Assembly: GCF_007751715.1 (NCBI RefSeq)
Contig: NZ_CP036292.1
Location: 930,001 to 994,000 of the forward strand
DNA from: Rosistilla oblonga
GTDB taxonomy: Bacteria > Planctomycetota > Planctomycetia > Pirellulales > Pirellulaceae
Direction of reading: 5' to 3'
DNA: 64,000 nt
Shown: positions 9,569-18,240 of the stretch, in pieces
Layout of the letters: each line of letters begins with the position of its first letter
Numbering within the stretch: the stretch's first letter is position 1
The notes under the pieces: generated by a model
What the model saw: only the letters and a program-made list of their open reading frames with translations
Told to the model about the DNA's origin: nothing
Databases searched by the model: none
Position numbers and translations under genes: made by a program

Positions 9569-10921
9569 TTAATCCTCTTTCTCTGGATTGAGCGTCAACG
9601 TGACGTCTGGTTCCGCTTTGCCGCCACCGATGCCGCCGTCGTCGACCATGTCGATGCCGACGCACCAGGCGATCGGGTACCCATCGCGCAGGGCGTAGCG
9701 AACCGGAGCGTTATCGTGCGGATCGATCGGCACGCTGGGCAGGTAGGTGGGGACCAGTTCTTCGATCGTTTTAGGGTAGTCGGAGTTCGCAAGCTTATAG
9801 CGCTGGGCCGCGATCAGCACATCGGTCAGCTTGGCATAAGAATCGGCTCGCGCACCCGCGGCGTTAACAGCTTCCAAGGCGGGGAAGAATAGAGTTGTTA
9901 GCAGATATCGAATTCCGTGGATTGGACTTTTAGTGGCCTCCGTCAGCCTTGTTTGAGCCGAGTCAGCCGCTCGGAAACTCTCCGACCACGAGACTTTTGT
10001 CCCTTCGATGTAATCTCCCATCAGTTCCAGATACAACGCTTGGTCCCCCGCACGAAAAAACGGCAGGCCAGGAAGCGTCGTACGTTCTTCGCCAATCGAT
10101 ATTGGGTTCTCGAACGCCTGCATCACAAATACCTGTTCGCCCAACAGGCTGTTGCGAACGGAATCGAGATAGTTTGGTTGCCGAACCAATTCTTGCAGAC
10201 GTTGCAGTTGGGAATCGTTCCACTGGAGATGCGGCAACAAGTCCACGGTCGTTCGGACCGCCATGCCGTCCATTGCGATCATCACCAGCTGAGAGACCAG
10301 GATCGGATCGTTTTCGATAGCGCGGCCGATCGTAAACAAAGCTTCGAGCGATTGGAGGCACGCTGCAGGGTCGCCTCGGTGGGCGTTGGTGTGAGCTTCC
10401 AGTTTAAGCATCCTCGCTCCGCTGCGAAGGCTCTGGACGTTGGGCAGCAGCAGTGCGATGCCTTGCGTGAAATCGTGATCGAACCGAGCGTAGCCGCCGA
10501 GCGCCGTCGCCTGATGCATTAACTGCATCGAGTCGGCGTACGTGTTCAACAGCTGCTGCACCGCGGCCTGTTCTTTCCAAGGCGTTCCCGGCGGCGGGAT
10601 TTCAAGAGGGCCATTGGCACCAACGATCGGCAGGTCGGTTCCGGCGAGCCTGAACTGTTCGGTGTCCAACGGCGTGCAAGCGTCGATCCACAGCTGAGTC
10701 GCATCTTCGGCGCCGGCTGGGATCACGTAATGCTTCGAGAGTTCAGCCGCCGTCGTCGGTTGCCCGTTGGCTCGCATGCGGTCGAGCTGTTTTTCCAGCT
10801 TCGCTTGGGAGCTCGCTCTCCAAGTCAAGATTCCCGCGCAGGGAATGAGAAATCCCGCCAAGCCGATCGCGGCCAACGCGATGGCCACGTTGCGTCCCCG
10901 TTTGCTTTTCTGCTCGCCCAC
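9569..10921 (-). CDS. membrane-anchored hypothetical protein with pseudopilin-like C-terminus
   Basis: The protein has about 450 residues. A basic N-terminus is followed by one transmembrane helix (about residues 11-33, VAIALAAIGLAGFLIPCAG) and a long soluble region rich in helices. The C-terminus contains AQRYKLANSDYPKTIEELVP and PSVPIDPHDN, reminiscent of the periplasmic part of type II secretion pseudopilins (GspG-like), although no prepilin cleavage motif is present. The start is uncertain: a GTG at 10921 preceded by GGGGGA is preferred, and a TTG at 10951 is also in frame. It sits downstream of the parvulin gene on the same strand. Function unknown. Confidence 0.6.
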   Translation of the reverse strand: MGEQKSKRGRNVAIALAAIGLAGFLIPCAGILTWRASSQAKLEKQLDRMRANGQPTTAAELSKHYVIPAGAEDATQLWIDACTPLDTEQFRLAGTDLPIVGANGPLEIPPPGTPWKEQAAVQQLLNTYADSMQLMHQATALGGYARFDHDFTQGIALLLPNVQSLRSGARMLKLEAHTNAHRGDPAACLQSLEALFTIGRAIENDPILVSQLVMIAMDGMAVRTTVDLLPHLQWNDSQLQRLQELVRQPNYLDSVRNSLLGEQVFVMQAFENPISIGEERTTLPGLPFFRAGDQALYLELMGDYIEGTKVSWSESFRAADSAQTRLTEATKSPIHGIRYLLTTLFFPALEAVNAAGARADSYAKLTDVLIAAQRYKLANSDYPKTIEELVPTYLPSVPIDPHDNAPVRYALRDGYPIAWCVGIDMVDDGGIGGGKAEPDVTLTLNPEKED

Positions 10922-11129
10922 CGTGATTCCCCCGTTTTCATCGCCGCGCAATTGTTAGCTGCCGGTGATTGTTATATCAGGAAATCACGTGGCTCGATGA
11001 AAATGGTCCCGACGCGATGCAGCGGGAGTTCTGCATCTTTTCAGAAGCAGGTTGCAGAAGGCCTGATCGGGCGGAGCAACTTAACCAGGGCTATTCACAT
11101 TTTCAAACAGACGTGTCTGGAAAAATGGA

Positions 11130-11182
11130 AACCCGACGCGTAAGCGAGGAATGCAAACGGTGCCTCGCTTACGCGTCGGGTT
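11130..11182. repeat. perfect 20-bp inverted repeat, REP-like element and possible terminator
   Basis: The arms 11130-11149 and 11163-11182 are exact reverse complements (aacccgacgcgtaagcgagg in one orientation) around a 13-nt loop. On the minus strand the hairpin is followed by a T-rich run (tttccattttt), so it could terminate the parvulin gene, whose stop lies 38 bp upstream. Its length and perfection suggest a mobile palindromic element rather than a plain terminator. Confidence 0.75.
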
Positions 11183-11219
11183 ATCGAGAACGCCGAAATA
11201 CAAACAGTGAATTGGCGAT

Positions 11220-12371
11220 TTAACGCAGCGATTTGGTTTCAGCCGATGCGACGGCCGCGCTTTCCAGTGGCATCGATTTTGGAACATCGTCGGGGAAGAT
11301 CGTCCAGACGGGGATCTTCCGTTCCAATTCGGTGATCAGATTCTTCTGCTGCTCTTGTTGAATGTTCTCTTTAAGAATCTTGCGGATCTCGTCTTGAGCA
11401 TCGGCAAACGAAAGCATCCCCGCCTCTTCGCGTTCCAGCACGCGAATGATGTGGAATCCGTTATCGTCTTCGATGATCTGGCTCAACTTGTTGACCGGCA
11501 GACTGAAGATCTGTTGGTCGAGGATGTCCGACGCAAGGCTGCCCTTGTTGGTCCAGTCGTGAAGGCCACCGGTTTCGTCGGCCAATGGTTCTTGCGACAA
11601 CCGCTTCGCGACAGCTTGGACGTTACCGCCGTAGTAGGCTTCGTTGCCCATACGGATGATCGCGTCGCGGGCTTCTTGTTTGGTTTCGAATCGCGAGAAG
11701 AGAACGGTCAGTTGTTCCCAGCGAGCCCGCGCATTGCGGCTGAATTTTTCGGTGTTCTGTTCGTAATAGAACTTCATGTCAGGCAATGGAATCTCGGGAT
11801 CCTTGTCCATTTCACCGCGAAGATACTCCTGCCCAAGGATGCTCTCGACAAACCGACGCTCCTGTTGTTCCAGCGACGAACCGCTCTTCCGCAACATCGC
11901 GTCGGCTTCGGAGACGGTTTCGAGCTTGTATTGTTCGAGCAGTTGAGGCAACTGTTGCTCGTAGAACATTTTGCGGACGTTGCTGGTGATCGACAGTTCC
12001 ATCTCCGCCCGCTTGTCCTCGGGCTGAGTGCCGGTCATCTTCCGCACAAACGCGCGGTACATCATCTTGCCCTGGATCTCTTTCCGCAGTTCGCGGCGGA
12101 TCAGCGTGGTCCGAGCCATCTTCAGTTCTTCGGGACTCGGTTTACGTCCCGAGCTGGCGATGATCTGTTGAATGTTGTTGTCGACGGTTTCGGCAACATC
12201 GCGCAGCAGGATCGGCACACCATCGACGTTGGCGATCATCGCCGTCGGTTCCGAAGGTAGTTCGACATCGGAGAATGCGATGCCGGGCGGCTGCGCAACA
12301 GCCCACGAACCACTCAGACAAAGACTTGCCAGCAGTGCGAGCGTTGAGAAATATTTCAAACCAACAATCAT
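11220..12371 (-). CDS. secreted parvulin-type peptidyl-prolyl isomerase (SurA/PpiC-like)
   Basis: This 383-residue exported protein catalyses cis-trans isomerisation of prolyl bonds, probably helping envelope proteins fold. A signal peptide (KYFSTLALLASLCLSGSWAVA) starts at ATG 12371. A GGAG six bases upstream decides this start against a longer frame from 12461. An N-terminal SurA-like helical region (IANVDGVPILLRDV) precedes the parvulin domain at about residues 235-340, with DETGGLHDWTNKGSL, FSLPVNKLSQIIEDDNGFHIIRVLE and a closing helix. It lies 165 bp downstream of mfd, same strand. Confidence 0.85.
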   Translation of the reverse strand: MIVGLKYFSTLALLASLCLSGSWAVAQPPGIAFSDVELPSEPTAMIANVDGVPILLRDVAETVDNNIQQIIASSGRKPSPEELKMARTTLIRRELRKEIQGKMMYRAFVRKMTGTQPEDKRAEMELSITSNVRKMFYEQQLPQLLEQYKLETVSEADAMLRKSGSSLEQQERRFVESILGQEYLRGEMDKDPEIPLPDMKFYYEQNTEKFSRNARARWEQLTVLFSRFETKQEARDAIIRMGNEAYYGGNVQAVAKRLSQEPLADETGGLHDWTNKGSLASDILDQQIFSLPVNKLSQIIEDDNGFHIIRVLEREEAGMLSFADAQDEIRKILKENIQQEQQKNLITELERKIPVWTIFPDDVPKSMPLESAAVASAETKSLR

Positions 12372-12536
12372 GGAGAACTCCGCGATTCCATTCGCAGCGA
12401 CCAGTTGAAACTGTGCTTTTCGTATCGCCATCGACCGTGGGCTGGCAATAATGCGAGCCACGCCGCTGAATCGACCGGTGCAACTGGTGCAGTTTGACGG
12501 CGGGCGATGGGTTACTGTTGGCTTATAAAGACGTCG

Positions 12537-15500
12537 CTAGGCCAAGTGCAAGATCGATCTGGCAAGTTCCAACCAATCGATTTCGGAGGCGTTGTTCGCA
12601 GCCGGTTGAGGCTTGCGCTTGGTCGACTTTGCTATCAATGCCGGAACATACGCTTGTTGATCGTCGACGATCCGAACCGGCCGATTGGCTTGACGCTTTA
12701 GTTGTTCGATCCGGCTGCGGTCGGTGTATTGCAGGACCAGGTAATCGCCGTCGATCCGGATCTCGCTGACCTGCCAGATCGCCGCGTCGAACCGCAGTTC
12801 CGCGATCTCCATCATCCGTTGGACTTCGATCGGCAGCGGGCCAAAGCGATCCAACAGCTCTTCGCGCATCTCCTGCAATTCGTCGAACTGTTCCATCCTT
12901 GCGATCCGCCGATACAGATCGATCTTCTGCCGCAGATCGGGGACATAGTCCTCCGGCAGATAGGCTTCGATCGGTAGATCGACATCGACGTCGGCCGACA
13001 GTTTAGGGGGCAGTTTCTTCATCTGCCGGACCGCCGATTCCAACAACTGGCAATACAGTTCGTATCCGATCGCGGCGATGTGGCCACTCTGCTGAGTGCC
13101 CAGCAGATTTCCGGCACCACGAATTTCGAGGTCCCGCATGCTGATAGCAAATCCAGCTCCCATCTGGCTGAATTCTTCGATCGCCCGCATCCGCTTCGCC
13201 GCCGACGGGCTTAGATGTTTGTGGGCGTCGATCATCATGTAGCAATACGCTTGATGTTTGTAGCGACCGACGCGGCCCCGCAATTGATGCAGATCCGACA
13301 GCCCGTACCGATCGGCTTCGTCGATGAAGATCGTGTTGGCGTTGGGGATGTCGAGGCCGCTCTCGATGATCGTCGTCGCGAGCAGGATGTCGAACTTGCG
13401 AGCGATGAAATCGACCATCACTTGTTCCAGATTGTTTTCGTTCATCTGGCCATGCCCGACCACGATGCTCGCCTGCGGGACGATCCGCTTCAGCTTCTCC
13501 GCGACTTGGTGGATGTCGTTGACGCGATTGTGGACGAAATAGATCTGGCCGTTGCGGTTGAGTTCCCGGACGATCGCGTTGTGGATCAGTTTCTCATCCC
13601 ACCGCGTGACCCGCGTCTCGACGCTCAAGCGATCTTCGGGCGGCGTCTCCAAGTTGCTGATATCGCGGACGCCGACCATCGCCATGTGCAGCGTCCGAGG
13701 GATCGGCGTCGCCGACATCGTCAGCACATCGACGTTGCTGTGTTTGGTCTTCAGCCGTTCTTTGACCTGCACGCCGAACCGCTGCTCTTCGTCGATGATC
13801 ACCAGTCCCAAGTTGTTGAACTTGACGTTCGCTCCGGCGACGCGATGCGTTCCGATCACGATATCGACTCGCCCCGACTTGATCCCTTTGAGTGTTTCCC
13901 GCTGTTCTTCGGGGCTGGCAAAACGGCTGAGCTTGCCGATATCGAAAGGGAATTCGCCCATCCGGCTCGTAAACGATTGATAGTGCTGTTCGGCCAAGAC
14001 CGTTGTCGGGACCAAGACGGCGACTTGATAGCCGGCATCGACAGCTTTGAAGGCGGCCCGCATCGCGACTTCCGTTTTGCCAAACCCGACGTCGCCGCAG
14101 ATCAAGCGGTCCATCGGCTGTGTCGATTCCATGCTCTCTTTAAAAGCGATCGTCGCCAGGGCTTGGTCGTGCGTGTCGGTGTAAGGGAATGAGGATTCAA
14201 ACAGCCGCTGCCAGTTGCTGTCGGGTGGAAATGCGATCCCGCGTCGCGCCGACCGCTGCGCCTGAAGCTCCAACAGTTCCGACGCCATGTCGGTCACCGC
14301 CGACTCAGCCGCTTTCTTGTTTTTGGTCCAGGATTGGCCGCCGATTTTTGCGAGCCGTGGACGACTCTTGTTGCCGCCGATGTAGCGTTGGATCAGCCCG
14401 ATCCGCGTCGCCGGGACATAGATCTTGGTGCCGCCGTCGAATTCGATCGCCAGGTGTTCCAGTTTTTGGCCGTGCTTTTCCAGCAGTTCCAGGCCGCGAT
14501 AGAGTCCGATGCCGTGGGACAGGTGGACGACCAAGTCGCCCGGATGCAGTTGCAGGAAGCCGTCGATCGGTTTGCTGCGGACCTGGGCTTTGACGCGTCG
14601 CAGCGGCGTGCGGTGGAACAGTTCCGCGCCCGTCAGGACCAAGACCGCGGGATCGTCGATCTGGAAACCGCCCCCGAGCGAACCGGTTTGGAAACTTAGT
14701 TTGCCCCGCTTGGCGACCTCGGTCCCGATCAACAGTTCGCTCATCCGTTGATTGTCGGCTGGCGTGTCGGCGACGACGATCACCTGTTGGTCGGACGCAA
14801 CTTGGTCGATCCGCCGCGTGATGTATTCCAGGTCGCCAACAAATCCATCGACCGAAACGCTGTGCAGGTCCAACACCTGGTCGGTTCCCGCTTCGGCCAA
14901 CTGCGTCCCCATCGCGATTCGAAACGGTTGGCACTGGACCAGCAGGTCGTTCCAGGAAAGGTAGTCGTCGTGATGGCTGGTGCGAGCCAGCAGCGCGTCG
15001 ATCGATTTCTTGCAGGCCTCGGGATCGACGATCACGATCGCCGTCTCCGCCGGCAGATGCTGCATCAACGTTCCCGAGGAATGGCTGCCACTGTCGACCG
15101 CCGAAAATTCAAACTGCGGGACATTGTTGATGCTGCGTTGGCTGGCGACATCAAACGAGCGGATCGAATCGATCTCGTCGCCAAACAATTCGATCCGGTA
15201 GGGATGCTGGTGATCGGGGGCGAAGACATCCAGGATCCCGCCGCGCATGCTGAATTCGCCATGCAGTTCGACGGCGGTCGAGGCGTGGAATCCAGCGGTC
15301 GCCAGCCATTGTCGCAGTTCGTCGACATCGATCCGTTGGCCGACCTTCAGCGTGCGGCTGGATTGTTCCAGCTTCTCCGGCGACGGGACGCCTTGGATCG
15401 CTGCGGTGATCGGGGCGGTGACGACATCGGGGACGCCGCCGGGCTGCCAGGCTCGCAACTGCTGCAGGACTTGCAAACGCCGCGCGTAATCCTGGTCCTG

Positions 15501-15824
15501 GATCGACTCGGGAGTCCCTTCGGCGGTGCTGAAGGGGAGCGTCAACGCACCGGGAATGTCGAACGATTCGAGGTCGGCGGCGACCAGATCGGCGGCGCTG
15601 CCGTCGGGCGTCAGGACCAATAGCGGGCGGGTATGTTGGCACAGAACGGCGGTCAGCAGCGAAGCGGTGCCGCTCCAAACGCCTTGGATCCAGAGCGGTT
15701 CGCCTGGTTTCCAACGCTTCAGCGCAGCGGCAACCGGGCGCCGCCGCGCGATCGCGGGGGGAAGTTGAGCAAGCGTTTTGAGCTTCGATCGAGGTGCCCG
15801 TTTCGCCGGTTTGGCAACGGGCAC
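12537..15824 (-). CDS. mfd: transcription-repair coupling factor Mfd
   Basis: Mfd removes RNA polymerase stalled at DNA lesions and recruits UvrA. This 1095-residue protein has the family order: an N-terminal UvrB-like region without a Walker lysine, the RNA-polymerase-interacting domain (LHPGDLVVHLSHGIGLYRGL and following residues, about 415-480), then a RecG-like translocase. The translocase shows GDVGFGKT near 576, the DEEQ box near 676 and SATPIPRTLHMAM. The TRG-type region is GLDIPNANTIFIDEADRYGL followed by QLRGRVGR. The C-terminal TRCF domain is YVPDLRQKIDLYRRIARM onward. It is slightly shorter than the E. coli protein (1148). The start is a GTG with GGAAG six bases upstream. Mfd's partner uvrA is encoded about 4 kb away on the same strand. 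Confidence 0.96.
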   Translation of the reverse strand: MPVAKPAKRAPRSKLKTLAQLPPAIARRRPVAAALKRWKPGEPLWIQGVWSGTASLLTAVLCQHTRPLLVLTPDGSAADLVAADLESFDIPGALTLPFSTAEGTPESIQDQDYARRLQVLQQLRAWQPGGVPDVVTAPITAAIQGVPSPEKLEQSSRTLKVGQRIDVDELRQWLATAGFHASTAVELHGEFSMRGGILDVFAPDHQHPYRIELFGDEIDSIRSFDVASQRSINNVPQFEFSAVDSGSHSSGTLMQHLPAETAIVIVDPEACKKSIDALLARTSHHDDYLSWNDLLVQCQPFRIAMGTQLAEAGTDQVLDLHSVSVDGFVGDLEYITRRIDQVASDQQVIVVADTPADNQRMSELLIGTEVAKRGKLSFQTGSLGGGFQIDDPAVLVLTGAELFHRTPLRRVKAQVRSKPIDGFLQLHPGDLVVHLSHGIGLYRGLELLEKHGQKLEHLAIEFDGGTKIYVPATRIGLIQRYIGGNKSRPRLAKIGGQSWTKNKKAAESAVTDMASELLELQAQRSARRGIAFPPDSNWQRLFESSFPYTDTHDQALATIAFKESMESTQPMDRLICGDVGFGKTEVAMRAAFKAVDAGYQVAVLVPTTVLAEQHYQSFTSRMGEFPFDIGKLSRFASPEEQRETLKGIKSGRVDIVIGTHRVAGANVKFNNLGLVIIDEEQRFGVQVKERLKTKHSNVDVLTMSATPIPRTLHMAMVGVRDISNLETPPEDRLSVETRVTRWDEKLIHNAIVRELNRNGQIYFVHNRVNDIHQVAEKLKRIVPQASIVVGHGQMNENNLEQVMVDFIARKFDILLATTIIESGLDIPNANTIFIDEADRYGLSDLHQLRGRVGRYKHQAYCYMMIDAHKHLSPSAAKRMRAIEEFSQMGAGFAISMRDLEIRGAGNLLGTQQSGHIAAIGYELYCQLLESAVRQMKKLPPKLSADVDVDLPIEAYLPEDYVPDLRQKIDLYRRIARMEQFDELQEMREELLDRFGPLPIEVQRMMEIAELRFDAAIWQVSEIRIDGDYLVLQYTDRSRIEQLKRQANRPVRIVDDQQAYVPALIAKSTKRKPQPAANNASEIDWLELARSILHLA

Positions 15825-15917
15825 CGAATCTTCCGTGGGAATAACCGCACCTCGCGATTCGTGTACCTTGCGAATTTAAAGATAACGAATCGCGGTGAGA
15901 AAACATCTAGGGCGGCG

Positions 15918-15942
15918 AAAAAGAATGGCGGCCGCAGCCGCC
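15918..15942 (-). terminator. rho-independent terminator of the DUF3500 gene
   Basis: On the minus strand, just after the stop at 15968, GGCGGC-TGCG-GCCGCC forms a 6-bp GC-only stem (15927-15942) followed by attctttttc. This separates the DUF3500 gene from mfd. Confidence 0.7.
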
Positions 15943-15967
15943 GTCGCAGGGCCCGTGGCGGCGGAGA

Positions 15968-17026
15968 CTACTTTGCTGGCAAATTGAAGTCGCCGGTCAG
16001 ATCGCGCCAAACGCAGTGGATGTGGTTGGCTGGATTGCCGGCCGCATCGGGCTGCGTGTTGACGAATTCGATCAGGAACGACTTGCCTTGGACGCGGTAG
16101 TAGTGGCCGATTCCGGTCTTCAACGCACCGCCCCAAGCGAAGTGAACGTCGTTCCAGCCATCGTTATCGATGATCTGTCGACGGTCGGCCGCGACTTCGG
16201 CGGTCATTGAATCGATGTAGACATCGACCAGCGAGCGCAACATCTCTTGTTGCTGTCCGTTGAGCGAGGCGTACGAGATGCCAACCAGCTTTGGCGCGGT
16301 CGGTTGCGGTTCGCCCGCGTCGCTGATCTCGGCGGGGGCTTCGGCGGCGAAGATCGCTTTTTCGCGTTGGCTCGACTGCAGCGACGCCATCAAATCGAAG
16401 GCCAGCTGCTCTTCGTCGCGCAGCACGCGAGTTCCCTTTTTCAGCGGGCCGCTGACGTCGTTTTTGATCTCGGCGGGATTGCTGGCGAAGAACTGAGGCG
16501 TCGAGTCGACGATCTTGCCCCCTTCGACGACGAAGTTCAACGACATGTGGTGCCCTTCGAAACTGAAGCCCCACGGTTGCGTGTCGCTCGGTTCGCCGAA
16601 CAGCGTTACATAATACTTCTCTGGATCGCGGCGGCCCTTGCTTTTGGGACCTTCCAATTCCAACAGAACCGCTTCCAGTGACATGATCCGTCGCGACTTT
16701 TCGTATCCCGATTCGCTGAGCGCCGCGCGCAGCAATCGCAGCGCGGCAGCTTTTTGAGCTGGATTCATATCGCGGATCACAAGCCCTTTCCGCGTTGGCA
16801 TCGGAATGAAATGCCACTTCGTCCGCTCGGCTGCATCGTAAGCCAACAGCGCCTTCGATTTGGCTGCGTCGTCCAGCGTGCTCAGGAAGGCGTTGCCCGA
16901 TTGGACCATCGCCGCACCGCCGGAGTTTGCTTGCAACAGGATCGCGCCGGTTGCTGTCGCCAACAGCCCTCCGAAACAGAGCATCGTGATCAGGGAGAGG
17001 CGTGAGAAGAGTCGAGGGTTGCGCAT
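15968..17026 (-). CDS. exported DUF3500 protein
   Basis: This 352-residue protein belongs to the DUF3500 family, common in planctomycetes and related to no characterised enzyme. Visible family marks are DPEKYYVTLFGEP, WGFSFEGHHMSLNF, FFASNPAEI, the W-G/H-Y-Y block (HFAWGGALKTGIGHYYRVQG) and the C-terminal NHIHCVWRDLTGDF. Several conserved His residues could bind a metal, but this is inference. An N-terminal hydrophobic segment (LSLITMLCFGGLLATATG) indicates export. ATG 17026 places this signal at the N-terminus; a longer frame from 17122 adds an implausible leader. It ends at a terminator. Confidence 0.88.
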   Translation of the reverse strand: MRNPRLFSRLSLITMLCFGGLLATATGAILLQANSGGAAMVQSGNAFLSTLDDAAKSKALLAYDAAERTKWHFIPMPTRKGLVIRDMNPAQKAAALRLLRAALSESGYEKSRRIMSLEAVLLELEGPKSKGRRDPEKYYVTLFGEPSDTQPWGFSFEGHHMSLNFVVEGGKIVDSTPQFFASNPAEIKNDVSGPLKKGTRVLRDEEQLAFDLMASLQSSQREKAIFAAEAPAEISDAGEPQPTAPKLVGISYASLNGQQQEMLRSLVDVYIDSMTAEVAADRRQIIDNDGWNDVHFAWGGALKTGIGHYYRVQGKSFLIEFVNTQPDAAGNPANHIHCVWRDLTGDFNLPAK

Positions 17027-17291
17027 ATTGGCGGGTCCGTGGTGGAGTGAATGGATCGAGCAGAAGGCTTGGAAAGCCAGCGAGTATGATATTCGCCCGC
17101 CGGCTGCAATGCAAAATGGCAAGCTTCAGCGAGCTCCGAAAAGCTGTGCCTTCTACCTTTGCACTCCTCTGCTTTTGAGGGGCAATTGTTGCAGGCAGCC
17201 GCGGCGAGGCTCGCTTTGCCGATGGGCCGCTCCGGCTCCTGACCCGCGGTGCGGAGGTTGGAGCCGGCGAGGGGATATCGGCGACAGACGC

Positions 17292-18083
17292 TTAGAATTG
17301 CAGTTGTTCGCCGCCCGCTTTTGTAACCAAGCCGCGTCGCGTCGAAGCATCAATGGTATTGGGAAAGAAGCGGATTGAGCCGTCGGCTATGGTGATGTGT
17401 GTTCCGCCAGGATGGTTGGTGGCGTGCCGTTCTTGCCCGGCAAAGCTCTCGAACGTTGGCAAGTCGATATCTTGAGGACTCATCCAAGGGACGGCATGAT
17501 CCGGGCCGACTTCGACAAACAGGAGCGTGTTGGATGACCCATCGGTGATCTCTCGAAAACTTGTTCCTACCGGACCTGTCATCACGCTGCTTGGATCGAC
17601 AACGGCGACGTATCCGGTGACGGTAGGATCGGACGCGGATGGGCATCCGAAGACTTCGAGAACAGACGAGGCGATCTGCTGATTGGCAGGGTCGTCCCAC
17701 GGTTTGTTGAGATCGATCTGATCGTAAAGTGCTTTCTGTTCCAGAAAGGGTAGGATCAGCGTCCGCCAGCTGTGCAAGGGTTGCCCGGCTTCATCGACGG
17801 TGTAGGCGGGAGGAAGGGCACGATACGCGGCGTGGTAATTGTGCATCGCCAGGGCGATCTGTTTCATGTTGTTGCTGCACTCCACGCGGTGCGCCGCTTC
17901 GCGGGCGGCTTGGACCGCGGGTAACAACAGACCAACGCAGATACCCAGGCATGGCAGCGCCCCTAGCCCCAGCAGGACCAACACGATGATTAGCAGCGTG
18001 TTGCTCTTCTGTGCCGGTGGTTGCCCCGGTTGGCCGTAGGGAGCGTCGGGAGGAAATTGCGCGGGTGGTGGCTGATTGCTCAT
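17292..18083 (-). CDS. DUF1559 protein with Pro-rich N-terminus
   Basis: DUF1559 proteins are a very large planctomycete family resembling type IV pseudopilins, with unknown roles. This 263-residue member starts at ATG 18083 (GAGG five bases upstream) with a Pro/Gln-rich cytosolic tail and then a membrane helix (about 28-53). It continues with the family hallmark LLPAVQAAREAAHRVECSNN, the NMKQIALAMHNYH block, SWRTLILPFLEQKALYDQID and the C-terminal HPGGTHITIADGSIRFFPNT motif. Unlike the classical members it lacks the GFTLVELLV prepilin cleavage site, so it is probably an uncleaved membrane protein. A CCGGCTCC/GGAGCCGG stem lies downstream but has no T-run. Confidence 0.88.
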   Translation of the reverse strand: MSNQPPPAQFPPDAPYGQPGQPPAQKSNTLLIIVLVLLGLGALPCLGICVGLLLPAVQAAREAAHRVECSNNMKQIALAMHNYHAAYRALPPAYTVDEAGQPLHSWRTLILPFLEQKALYDQIDLNKPWDDPANQQIASSVLEVFGCPSASDPTVTGYVAVVDPSSVMTGPVGTSFREITDGSSNTLLFVEVGPDHAVPWMSPQDIDLPTFESFAGQERHATNHPGGTHITIADGSIRFFPNTIDASTRRGLVTKAGGEQLQF

Positions 18084-18240
18084 GACGCCTCTTGGGTCGA
18101 AAGTTGAAATCACAGTAGGCCGGGAGCGGCCCGTCGCCACTCCCCTACCCTCGCATCATCCTACTGGAAAACGGACGCCGCCGTTGTAGGGTGCTGCTGT
18201 GATTTCTTCGATCGACCGATCGACACCAAGTTGGCGGTCG

